Shown in pieces: positions 1 through 6,197 of a stretch of 6,197 nucleotides of DNA. Position 1 is the stretch's first letter. Each line of letters starts with the position of its first letter. The notes under the pieces are model-generated. The model was not told where the DNA came from, did no database searches, and saw only the letters and a program-made list of their open reading frames with translations. This DNA is from Desulfurobacteriaceae bacterium (GTDB lineage: Bacteria > Aquificota > Aquificia > Desulfurobacteriales > DQVG01): assembly GCA_015661865.1 (NCBI GenBank), contig DQVG01000083.1, positions 1-6,197 on the forward strand, read 5' to 3'. The position numbers and the translations under genes were made by a program.

Positions 1-210
1 GGGGTATTTAATCTTTTACCTTTACCACCTTTAGATGGATATAGGATTTTACAAGCAATTTTACCGGATGAAATTTTAATGAAACTTCAAAAAATCGAGC
101 CTTACTCCTTTTTAATACTTATACTAATTTTACTGTTTCCCCCAACTTCTCAACTTATTGGAAAAATTGTAAGCACTTTAAGTTTTTATTTGCTAAAAAC
201 CTATTTATAA
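1..210 (+). CDS. Site-2 protease (peptidase M50) family membrane protein, C-terminal part only
   Basis: The reading frame is open from the first base and stops at TAA 208-210, giving the last 69 residues of a protein whose start lies outside the window. Seen: the motif FNLLPLPPLDGYRIL (residues 3-17), then a stretch ending in KIEPYSF and a hydrophobic segment (about 36-46), and a second hydrophobic stretch near the C-terminus (about 52-65). Known: N-x-L-P-x-P-P-L-D-G is the second zinc-ligand motif of M50 site-2 proteases of the compact YwhC-like type; Asp12 here would be the third metal ligand, and the HExxH motif would lie upstream, unseen. The usual Gly/Ser after DG is Tyr14, a mild deviation. 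Such proteins are intramembrane metalloproteases, with substrates mostly unknown in this subgroup. The helicase gene follows after 21 nt, so co-transcription is likely. Confidence is good despite the short fragment because the motif and the I-E-P-Y/F-x-F stretch are characteristic. Confidence 0.85.
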   Translation, partial: GVFNLLPLPPLDGYRILQAILPDEILMKLQKIEPYSFLILILILLFPPTSQLIGKIVSTLSFYLLKTYL

Positions 211-231
211 AAAATTTTTTCGAGGCTTTAG

Positions 232-2232
232 ATGGAAAATTTGGCAAACGAAGCTTTAAGAAACATAAATCACTATGAAAATTTGGTAAATATTGAAAAA
301 GAAGAAGAATTAAAAGAATTCGAAGAGTTTGTGAAAAAGTACACTCCTCAAGAAAGGGAAAAATTATTTCGAGCTATTACTAATTTAAAGGCAAAAAAAT
401 ATCCAAAAAAGTATGAATATCATATTGTTAAATTTGAAAAAAGAAAAAAAGATGAAAATATAAAAAATATATTTTCTCCTGGGGATGTGGTAGTTGTATC
501 TTCGGGAAATCCTTTGTCAAAAGAGGTTCAAAAAGGGACTATTTATAAAGTAGGAAAAAATTATATTCTTGTTCTTTTTGAAGAAGAACCAAAACCTTGG
601 ATTTTTAGCAAAAAGAATTTGACTTTAGATCTTTATCCTGATGATGTTACCTTTAAAAGATGGTTAGAGGCTTTAGAGGATGTTAAAAATAGAACAGATT
701 TATATTTTTTATTTTTGGATAAAAAAATAAAAAAAGAAGATAAAGATGAAAAACTTTTAAAATTAGAGCTTATAAATAAAAATTTAAATATATATCAGCA
801 AAAAGCAGTTAAAAAAGCTCTTTTAAGCAAAGATTTCTTTCTTATTCATGGCCCGCCAGGAACAGGAAAAACTACAACTTTAGTAGAGATAATTTTACAG
901 CTTTTTAAATTAGGAAAAAAAATTTTAGTTACAGCTGACTCAAATACAGCTGTGGATAATTTACTTGAGAGAGTTTCAAAATACTTAAAAAATAATCTTG
1001 TAAGGGTAGGCCATTTATCTAAAGTATCTCAAAAGTTAGAAAAGTTTTTTATTTTTCATCTTTTGGAAAAAGATGAGGAGTATAGAAAAATAAGAAGTAT
1101 AGATGAAAAAATTGAAAAATTAAAAAAGCAGCAAGAAAAATATTTAAAACCTTTAAATAAATGGAGAAGAGGACTTTCCAATGAAGAAATAAAAAAATAT
1201 GCTAGGGAAGGAAAAAAAGTTAGGGGAATTTCTTTAAAAAAATTACAAAAAATGGCCAAATGGATATCTATTCAAGAAGAAATTTCAAAATTATTTGAGG
1301 AGAAAAAGAAGTTAGAAGATAAAATTATTACAAAAATTTTAAAAAATAATAAAATCATCTTTGCTACAAATTCTATGGTTTATAGCGATTTACTTAAAAA
1401 CATTGATTTTGATGTAGCGGTAATAGATGAAGGATCCCAAGCTACTTTACCCTCTACTTTAATGCCAATTTTAAAATCCAAAAAATTTATTATAGCCGGA
1501 GATCATAAGCAACTACCTCCTACAGTTAAGTCTTTACTTGCCAAAGATTTAGAAAAAACCTTATTTGAAAAATTAATTTCTTTATATCCAGAAAAATCTC
1601 AAATCTTAAAAATTCAATATAGAATGAATGAAAAGATTATGGAGTTTCCCAATAAGACATTTTATAATGGGGAATTAATAGCTGATAAAAAAGTTAGATT
1701 TATAACTTTAAAAGATATTATTGACTTAAAAAAATTTGAAGATTTACCTTCAAAATATAAAGAAATTTTATCTTATAAACTTGAAGATAGTGTTACATTT
1801 ATTGATATAAGGGGAAAAGAAAAACAAGAAAAATTAAGTAAATCTTACTACAATAAAAAGGAAGTAAATAAGATAGTAGATTTAACTACAAAGTTAATAG
1901 ACTTAAAAGTAAATCCTCAGGATATAGGAATTATAACTCCCTATTTAGCTCAGGTTAAACAAATAAAAAAGGCTTTTGAAAAAAATAAAATTTTTGTAGA
2001 AGTAAATACTGTAGATGGATTTCAAGGAAAAGAAAAGGAAGTAATTCTAATTTCTTTTGTCCGTTCCAACTCAAAAGGTGAACTTGGTTTTTTGGAAGAT
2101 CTTAGAAGATTAAATGTTGCTATAACTCGTCCAAAAAGAAAGCTTATTATGGTAGGAAATAAAGAGACTTTATCTACAAATTTAATTTATAAAAATTTAA
2201 TAAAAGAATCTAAGCTTATTAAAATGAAGTAA
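232..2232 (+). CDS. DNA2/IGHMBP2-type superfamily 1B helicase
   Basis: A complete 666-aa protein. Start ATG 232 has GAGG at 222-225, 6 nt upstream. Motifs in order: YQQKAV Q-motif region (188-193), Walker A GPPGTGKT (207-214), motif Ia TADSNTAVDN (234-243), Walker B DEGSQ (399-403), motif III GDHKQLPP (423-430), motif IV QYRM (462-465), motif V VDGFQGKE (594-601), and motif VI with LRRLNVAITR (624-633). Residues about 81-120 form a small beta-rich segment placed like the 1B barrel of this family. The charged helical insert at about 275-370, between motifs Ia and II, fits the stalk/coiled-coil. Known: this set defines Upf1-like SF1B helicases, ATP-driven 5'-3' translocases on DNA or RNA; length matches prokaryotic members (about 650 aa). 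All catalytic residues are present, so it should be active. Substrate and pathway cannot be read from the sequence; a role in DNA repair or nucleic-acid processing is inference. Family certainty is high. Confidence 0.95.
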   Translation: MENLANEALRNINHYENLVNIEKEEELKEFEEFVKKYTPQEREKLFRAITNLKAKKYPKKYEYHIVKFEKRKKDENIKNIFSPGDVVVVSSGNPLSKEVQKGTIYKVGKNYILVLFEEEPKPWIFSKKNLTLDLYPDDVTFKRWLEALEDVKNRTDLYFLFLDKKIKKEDKDEKLLKLELINKNLNIYQQKAVKKALLSKDFFLIHGPPGTGKTTTLVEIILQLFKLGKKILVTADSNTAVDNLLERVSKYLKNNLVRVGHLSKVSQKLEKFFIFHLLEKDEEYRKIRSIDEKIEKLKKQQEKYLKPLNKWRRGLSNEEIKKYAREGKKVRGISLKKLQKMAKWISIQEEISKLFEEKKKLEDKIITKILKNNKIIFATNSMVYSDLLKNIDFDVAVIDEGSQATLPSTLMPILKSKKFIIAGDHKQLPPTVKSLLAKDLEKTLFEKLISLYPEKSQILKIQYRMNEKIMEFPNKTFYNGELIADKKVRFITLKDIIDLKKFEDLPSKYKEILSYKLEDSVTFIDIRGKEKQEKLSKSYYNKKEVNKIVDLTTKLIDLKVNPQDIGIITPYLAQVKQIKKAFEKNKIFVEVNTVDGFQGKEKEVILISFVRSNSKGELGFLEDLRRLNVAITRPKRKLIMVGNKETLSTNLIYKNLIKESKLIKMK

Positions 2233-2245
2233 AAGGAAATGCATT

Positions 2246-3193
2246 ATGGTAAAAAAAAACCTTTATATTCTCACAGAAGGTGGTAAAGACATTGGATATG
2301 GACATTTAACAAGATGTATTTCCCTTTTACAATTCTATCCTTATTCTAAGCTTATAATTTTTGCAAAAGATAAAGAAAATGTAGAAAAGTTTTTAAAGCT
2401 TCAAAATATACCTAAAGATAGATATAGTTTTTACAATTGGCACTATGGATGTATGCCTAATTTAAAAGATAAATTTGTTTTTATAGATTCTTACTTAGCT
2501 AAAGACCTTCTTTTAAAAAAAATAGAAAAAATAACTAAAAAACTTATATTTTATGATGATTATAAACAAAGAAATTATAAGTTATATAAAAATTCTATTA
2601 TCATAAATCCTACCTTTTCGGCAAAAGAGCTTTTTTTTAGCTTTAAAAAAAACATACTTTTAGGTCCAAAATTTTTAATGCTAAGAAAAGCCTTTTTTAA
2701 AGTTTCTAGGAAAAAAATAAATAAAAAGGTGAAAAAAATATTTGTATCTTTGGGTGGAAATTCTCACAAGGAAAAAAATATTTTGTTAAATAAGGTAATT
2801 AAGTTACTTAATAAGTTCAACTTTGAAATTGTAATTCCAAAAAATTTAGATGATGTAAAAATGAAAAAAATTATGCAAGAGGTTGATCTAGCTATTTGTG
2901 CTGGAGGGCAAACAATTTTAGAATTAACTCGAGTAGGGGTACCTCATATTTCAGTTTGTTTAGCAGATAATCAACTTCCTACTTTAAAGTATTTAACAAG
3001 GAAAAATTTAACTTTTTTTGCGGGTTGGTACTGGGATAAAAGCTTATTAAAAAATATTGAAAAGTATTTAGATATTCTTTCAGATTTTGAAATTAGAAAA
3101 GAAATTTCTCAAAAACTTCAAAATTTAATAGATGGGAAAGGAACTTTAAGGATAATCAATACCACCTTTGGAAAAAGGGTTACAACGTATTAA
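2246..3193 (+). CDS. PseG-like sugar-nucleotide hydrolase / glycosyltransferase-fold protein
   Basis: A complete 315-aa protein, starting at ATG 2246 with AAGGAAA (2233-2239) upstream and 13 nt after the helicase stop. Seen: [10 protein letters not shown] (15-24), FIDSY (79-83), YDD (103-105), [10 protein letters not shown] (138-147), VSLGGNS (167-173), [10 protein letters not shown] (218-227) and ADNQ (240-243). Known: this series is that of PseG, the UDP-2,4-diacetamido-2,4,6-trideoxy-beta-L-altropyranose hydrolase of pseudaminic acid synthesis, with a GT-B fold. His20 matches the catalytic His of the G-x-G-H-x-x-R loop, and Asn242-Gln243 the nucleotide-sugar binding pair. No other pse or neu gene is in view, so the substrate may differ; a cytoplasmic surface-glycan role is inference. 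Family homology usually ends near the DGKGTLRI segment (296-303). The remaining residues overlap yidD on the other strand and look like a non-homologous tail. A run of nine A (2251-2259) covers codons 2-5. Exact function is unsure; the family is fairly sure. Confidence 0.8.
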   Translation: MVKKNLYILTEGGKDIGYGHLTRCISLLQFYPYSKLIIFAKDKENVEKFLKLQNIPKDRYSFYNWHYGCMPNLKDKFVFIDSYLAKDLLLKKIEKITKKLIFYDDYKQRNYKLYKNSIIINPTFSAKELFFSFKKNILLGPKFLMLRKAFFKVSRKKINKKVKKIFVSLGGNSHKEKNILLNKVIKLLNKFNFEIVIPKNLDDVKMKKIMQEVDLAICAGGQTILELTRVGVPHISVCLADNQLPTLKYLTRKNLTFFAGWYWDKSLLKNIEKYLDILSDFEIRKEISQKLQNLIDGKGTLRIINTTFGKRVTTY

Positions 3194-3352
3194 TCGCCAA
3201 ATAATTTTAAGACATCCTTTAAAAATTCCATATTTTTTAAGTGCCAAAATAGCATACTCAGAGCAGGTAGGATAAAATCGACAGGACCTCCCTTTTAAAG
3301 GGGATATATATTTTTGGTAAAGTTTTATTAAAGATATTAAAATGCGAATCAA
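3146..3352 (-). CDS. yidD: YidD, membrane protein insertion efficiency factor
   Basis: A complete 68-aa protein of typical family length. Seen: a hydrophobic/amphipathic N-terminus, then [20 protein letters not shown] (11-30), SEYA (31-34), the helix KKYGIFKG (39-46), and the ending [13 protein letters not shown] (56-68). The three cysteines Cys24, Cys30 and Cys57 are all at the conserved places. Known: YidD is a small inner-membrane-associated protein thought to help YidC-dependent insertion of membrane proteins. The start is TTG (3352-3350): the codon above it is AAA and the next is the TAA of the upstream kinase, so no earlier start exists in frame, and AGAGGT just upstream supports it. 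The 3-nt gap to the kinase suggests coupled translation. The usual neighbours (rnpA, rpmH, yidC) are absent here. The last 15 codons plus stop are antisense to the end of the convergent PseG-like gene. Identification is very secure. Confidence 0.96.
   Translation of the reverse strand: MIRILISLIKLYQKYISPLKGRSCRFYPTCSEYAILALKKYGIFKGCLKIIWRLIRCNPFSKGGIDYP
3289..3315 (+). terminator. Weak candidate intrinsic terminator for the + strand transcript
   Basis: CCCTT (3290-3294) can pair with AAGGG (3298-3302) around a 3-nt loop, with an added T-G pair outside (3289/3303). An AT-only stretch ending in five T (3311-3315) follows. It lies about 100 nt past the stop of the PseG-like gene, inside yidD on the opposite strand. 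The stem is short, and the bases are already explained by the conserved YidD segment S-P-L-K-G-R, so chance is a strong alternative. It is listed because it is the best candidate I found for ending the + transcript. Confidence 0.2.
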
Positions 3353-3364
3353 TTTTTATACCTC
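3350..3364 (-). promoter_or_regulatory. Ribosome binding site deciding the TTG start of yidD
   Basis: On the minus strand, GAGGT (3364-3360) is followed by 7 nt and then TTG (3352-3350). The site lies across the Glu-Val codons and into the stop region of the kinase gene. Because an in-frame TAA is only one codon above the TTG and no ATG/GTG lies between, this site fixes the start. The position is seen directly; that translation is coupled to the kinase is inferred. Confidence 0.75.
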
Positions 3365-5269
3365 TTTCTTTAAATTGTTATTGGAAGAAAACTTTTGATT
3401 TTTTGCTTTATTTTCCATTTGATTATCTTTAGGTAAGCAAGTTTTTAAAGGAATTTCAAGATAAAAAGTAGTTCCTTTTCCTTGTTTAGTTTCAAAATAA
3501 ATTTTTCCACCTATAAAATCTACAATTTTTTTAGTAAAATATAAACCTAAACCTGTACTTGGAATTTTTAAATTTAAGTTATCTTTTAAAAATGGAACCT
3601 TAAATATTTTATCTTTTATTTTATCTGAAATTCCTATCCCTGTGTCTTTGACATATAGTGTTAGACGTACATTTACATTATCAATTTGTTTAATATCCTT
3701 TACCCCTATTTCTACATAACCTTCAAAGGTATATTTAATAGCATTTGAAATTAAATTTATAAGAATTTGCAAAAGCTGCCTTTTTGGACCATATAAAGTA
3801 GGTAAATTTTCTAAATTTTTATATTTTATTTGTATATTACTTGGTTTTACTTTTACACATGTTAAAGAGACGGCCTCTTTAACAAGCTCGTAGATATTTA
3901 TTGGCTCATATTCTATACTAGCTTTTTTTAGAGTAATTTTATGATAATCTAAAATTTCTTGTAAATTTTCTAAAGACAATCTACAAGCTTTTATAGCGTT
4001 TTTCAAAAATAACTTTTCTTTTTCCCCCAAATTAGGAGAAAGTTCTAAAAGTTCTAAGTAACCTATTGTAGCATTAAGAGTATTTTTAATTTCATGAGAA
4101 AGAGAAGATATGATAATTCTTTCTTTAAGATTACTTTCTTTAAGTCTTTTTAAGGCTCTTTCTAAAATTAATATAATCTTATTAATTTTATCTATTATTT
4201 GAGCTAGTTCATCATTTGAAATTTTATAAAGCCTAACTGTATAATCAGCTTGATTAATACGTTTTAAAACATATTCTAGTTCTGAAATATAAAAATCAAA
4301 TTTTTTCTTTATATTTAGTAGTCCTAAAAGCTCAAATAAAATGAAAGCTAAAAGTATAATAAATACCGTAATTAAAACGAATAATTTAATAAAATATTCC
4401 TTATATAAAATATTTTCCAAAGAGTTTAAAGAATTTTTAATAAAATTAAATAATAAATCATCTTTTCTTTCTATTAAATTAAAATACGCATTAAAAGATA
4501 TATTCTTTATATTTCCTTTTAAAATATTTTCTTCTATATGTTTAAGATATTTTTCTTGTTCTAAAATATTTTCAAAAAATTTTGAGTTATCATCTAATTC
4601 TAAAATTTTTCTTGCTTCTAAAACTTTACCTTTTGATATTAGTAAATTAGTTTGATTAATATTTTTAGTTAAAATGGCTTCAGAAAACACAAGGTTTTTT
4701 TTACTAAGGGCTTCTTTATAAATTAAAACTTTTAATAAAGAAGTATAATTTTTTACTAAATCTGAACTGTAAAAATTAAATTTTAAATAATTTAAAATTT
4801 TAAGTAAGATATTAACTTGACTAGTATAATAACTATCAAGTTTGGCCAAAGTAGGTAAATTTGCTGAATTTACATTAAGTATATTTTTTCTTATATCTTG
4901 TAAAATATCGATGTTTTTTTGAAATTCAAAAAGCAATCTACTTAGCTTTGAATCTTTATAGCTATCAAAATTATCTTCATAGTAGTAAGAAATATATTTA
5001 AAATCTGTTTTAAACTTTTTTATAATATTAGCAAAATAATTTTTAATATTTTCATCATTTGAATTTACTCTTATTAAGAACGTATAAAACCTTTCTTTTT
5101 GAAGATCATCTATTAGATATGCAATACATTTTGCTAGCTTTAAGTTTTCCCTATCTTCTACATACTTATAGCAAGTATAAAAAATTGTAAATATAGTTCC
5201 ACTTAAAATTAAAAAAAATATAATTAAGTTATTAATAATAAATGTTTTTACCTTAATTTTTATTTCCAA
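3356..5269 (-). CDS. Membrane sensor histidine kinase with probable NIT-type (nitrate/nitrite) sensor domain
   Basis: A complete 637-aa protein. Layout: basic N-terminus, TM1 (about 10-32), an all-helical extracytoplasmic region (about 37-290), TM2 (about 296-318), a HAMP-like linker (about 318-380), a HisKA helix with His392 in SLSHEIKNTLN, and a HATPase_c domain with N-box Asn509, G1 box DTGIG (542-546) and G2 box GLGL (573-576). A polar tail of about 30 residues follows. Known: such proteins autophosphorylate on His and pass phosphate to a response regulator; none is encoded in view. The sensor region carries LQKER (56-60), an IR segment followed by a YYTSQVNILL helix, and YKEALSKKNLVFSEA around Lys185-Glu186. 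This follows the pattern of the NIT domain (LQkERg...; Y..L...KE...eRa). The NIT call is my reading and less sure than the kinase call. The H-box has Thr where most kinases have Pro. The start is TTG (5269) with AAGG 7 nt upstream and no better upstream option. It lies 1 nt after the ADP-ribosylglycohydrolase gene and 3 nt before yidD. Confidence 0.93.
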   Translation of the reverse strand: MEIKIKVKTFIINNLIIFFLILSGTIFTIFYTCYKYVEDRENLKLAKCIAYLIDDLQKERFYTFLIRVNSNDENIKNYFANIIKKFKTDFKYISYYYEDNFDSYKDSKLSRLLFEFQKNIDILQDIRKNILNVNSANLPTLAKLDSYYTSQVNILLKILNYLKFNFYSSDLVKNYTSLLKVLIYKEALSKKNLVFSEAILTKNINQTNLLISKGKVLEARKILELDDNSKFFENILEQEKYLKHIEENILKGNIKNISFNAYFNLIERKDDLLFNFIKNSLNSLENILYKEYFIKLFVLITVFIILLAFILFELLGLLNIKKKFDFYISELEYVLKRINQADYTVRLYKISNDELAQIIDKINKIILILERALKRLKESNLKERIIISSLSHEIKNTLNATIGYLELLELSPNLGEKEKLFLKNAIKACRLSLENLQEILDYHKITLKKASIEYEPINIYELVKEAVSLTCVKVKPSNIQIKYKNLENLPTLYGPKRQLLQILINLISNAIKYTFEGYVEIGVKDIKQIDNVNVRLTLYVKDTGIGISDKIKDKIFKVPFLKDNLNLKIPSTGLGLYFTKKIVDFIGGKIYFETKQGKGTTFYLEIPLKTCLPKDNQMENKAKNQKFSSNNNLKKEV

Positions 5270-5280
5270 TTTACAACCTT
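5267..5280 (-). promoter_or_regulatory. Ribosome binding site deciding the TTG start of the histidine kinase
   Basis: On the minus strand, AAGG (5280-5277) is followed by 7 nt and TTG (5269-5267). The AAGG belongs to the last codons of the ADP-ribosylglycohydrolase, whose TAA (5273-5271) sits between site and start, leaving one base before the TTG. The spacing and the basic N-terminus leading straight into TM1 support this start. This is a stop/start arrangement typical of translational coupling. Confidence 0.7.
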
Positions 5281-6104
5281 ATTAAATTTAATGTTTTTTC
5301 AATTAAATGATAAGATTTTAATTTTTTAAAGTAAACTTTAGGAAAAACTTCTAAAATCCCATAAAGTCCCATTGACATAGCACAAATAGTATCGGGATCT
5401 CCTTTAAACTTGGATGAAATTTTTAAGCAAGTAAATATATCTTTAGCATTAAAGACCGAGTAAAAAATACACTTTATTGTATCAACTATAAAAGCAGAGG
5501 ATTTAGGAGGAGCTTTTTTATAAAAATCAGGTTTAAAAATATCCTCATATTCTTTAAAATAAGAAAAATAATTTTTTCCGTAAAAATTAGTCAAAATATC
5601 CATTTTTTTTCTAAGATCTTTTAAAGCTGTATTTTTGTCTTTATATTTTATTAAACTTTGAGCAAACTCTACATAAATGTCACATCCTACTAAAACTCTT
5701 AAATGAGCATGGGTTATAGCACTTTGAACATGATTATACCTTGATCTTCTTAATAGACTTTTTTTAAAAAGCAAAAATCCAAGAGGTAAAGCTCGCATTG
5801 CTGAACCATTTCCACAAGAAAACTCACTTTTTAAACCTTTTTTTCTTTTTATACTTTTGTAAGTCGTTTTTCCATACTTAAATGGAATTTTATAAGGGGA
5901 AAACTTTCCTTTTTCAAAATAATCTTTTATATTTTTATATAGATTTTTTTTAAATAAGTAAATTCCCTTACTTTTAGAAAAAGCATCTATTAAAGATAGG
6001 GTTAAAGAAGTATCATCTGTCCATATATAGGGAAAATGGGGGTTTTCTCCATAAGCATCTCCAAAAGCAAATGCATAAATAGAATTTTTAAATAAATTTT
6101 TCAT
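5271..6104 (-). CDS. ADP-ribosylglycohydrolase family protein (compact)
   Basis: A complete 277-aa protein, starting at ATG 6104-6102 with AGGGA (6117-6113) about 8 nt upstream. Seen: AFGDAYG (13-19), WTDDTS (28-33), CGNGSAMRALPLG (97-109), ITHAHLRV (130-137) and KGDPDTICAMSMGLYG (234-249). Known: these are the marks of the ADP-ribosylglycohydrolase/DraG fold, in which T-D-D (here 29-31) and D-x-D-T (Asp236, Asp238, Thr239) bind two Mg ions that activate hydrolysis of an ADP-ribosyl bond. All metal ligands are present, so an active enzyme is expected. No signal peptide is seen, so it is likely cytoplasmic. Odd: only 9 residues separate GDAYG from TDDT, where many members have several tens. 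Targets could be ADP-ribosylated proteins (as with DraG and nitrogenase reductase), ADP-ribosylated nucleic acid, or free ADP-ribose derivatives; the sequence does not decide. It is probably first gene of the operon with the kinase and yidD. Confidence 0.9.
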   Translation of the reverse strand: MKNLFKNSIYAFAFGDAYGENPHFPYIWTDDTSLTLSLIDAFSKSKGIYLFKKNLYKNIKDYFEKGKFSPYKIPFKYGKTTYKSIKRKKGLKSEFSCGNGSAMRALPLGFLLFKKSLLRRSRYNHVQSAITHAHLRVLVGCDIYVEFAQSLIKYKDKNTALKDLRKKMDILTNFYGKNYFSYFKEYEDIFKPDFYKKAPPKSSAFIVDTIKCIFYSVFNAKDIFTCLKISSKFKGDPDTICAMSMGLYGILEVFPKVYFKKLKSYHLIEKTLNLIRL

Positions 6105-6197
6105 GCAAATTTTCCCTATAAAATTTTTAATTTATTTTAATCTAGATTAAACTTCCTCATTAAGAAATTTTAATTTTTATAAAAAAGATAAAGTTCA
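6105..6197 (-). promoter_or_regulatory. Upstream region of the minus-strand operon with a 16-bp perfect palindrome
   Basis: This 93-nt, very AT-rich stretch precedes the ADP-ribosylglycohydrolase and runs to the window edge. It contains the perfect palindrome TTTAATCTAGATTAAA at 6136-6151, ending 32 nt before the ATG. That position suits an operator overlapping or just downstream of a promoter. I see TATAGG- and TATAAA-like hexamers, but no convincing -35 partner at proper spacing, so I do not place a promoter. A palindrome of this size could arise by chance in AT-rich DNA. No coding end on the minus strand can be defended here. Confidence 0.3.

Noticed and set aside
1056..1259. Open frame of 67 codons on the minus strand inside the helicase gene
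   Set aside because: It is antisense to the lysine-rich stalk of the helicase; its Phe/Ser-rich product is what reversed Lys/Glu codons give, and it resembles no family I know.
2631..2652. T8 followed by A8 with a 6-nt spacer, able to form an all-AT hairpin
   Set aside because: It lies in the middle of a coding region, has no G-C pairs and encodes ordinary Phe and Lys codons; low complexity is the simpler explanation.
3100..3145. Possible terminator for the minus operon just past the yidD stop
   Set aside because: The minus strand here has AT-rich runs and a loop-less AGAAATTTCT palindrome, but no stable stem with a following T tract.
3164..3180. Small hairpin (CCTTT/AAAGG) near the stop of the PseG-like gene
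   Set aside because: The stem is only 5 bp and is not followed by a T run; the bases are explained by yidD codons.
4341..4655. Open frame of 104 codons on the plus strand inside the histidine kinase gene
   Set aside because: It lies fully within the sensor/TM2 part of a well-supported gene, and its Lys/Ile/Phe/Ser-rich product reflects composition only.
6155..6197. Possible end of another minus-strand gene at the right edge
   Set aside because: Two short open frames reach stops here, but only about 8-11 residues are visible and none is recognisable.

Overview
The window is a densely coded stretch of a very AT-rich bacterial chromosome. Arg codons are mostly AGA/AGG, Ile is often ATA, and two of the six genes start at TTG. 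It holds six protein genes with almost no intergenic DNA, and no RNA genes, insertion sequences or CRISPR. YidD, a two-component kinase and Shine-Dalgarno-type ribosome sites show that it is bacterial. A DNA2/IGHMBP2-type superfamily 1B helicase together with low GC would suit thermophilic lineages such as Aquificota or Thermodesulfobacteriota, but this placement is a guess; the window has no marker that fixes the taxon.

Left half (1-3193, + strand): a co-directional row made of the C-terminal end of a membrane site-2 (M50) metalloprotease cut by the window edge, a 666-aa helicase after a 21-nt gap, and a PseG-like sugar-nucleotide hydrolase/glycosyltransferase-fold protein after a 13-nt gap. 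The short gaps suggest one transcript whose promoter lies outside the window. The three products share no obvious pathway.

Right half (6104-3146, - strand): a tightly packed operon read right to left. It contains a compact ADP-ribosylglycohydrolase, then a membrane histidine kinase whose extracytoplasmic region looks like a NIT (nitrate/nitrite-sensing) domain, then the small protein YidD. The gaps are 1 nt and 3 nt. Kinase and yidD both start at TTG, each with a ribosome site inside the end of the gene before it, so translational coupling is likely. No response regulator is present. A 16-bp perfect palindrome lies upstream of the first gene.

The two gene rows converge and overlap by 48 bp: the last 15 codons and stop of the PseG-like gene are antisense to the conserved C-terminal codons of yidD, and codons are exactly aligned between strands. 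No strong terminator separates them. Points most worth a second look are the pairing of an ADP-ribosylhydrolase with an orphan NIT-type kinase, the convergent overlap, and yidD lying away from its usual rnpA-yidC setting. I see no clear evidence of a wholly new multi-gene system.
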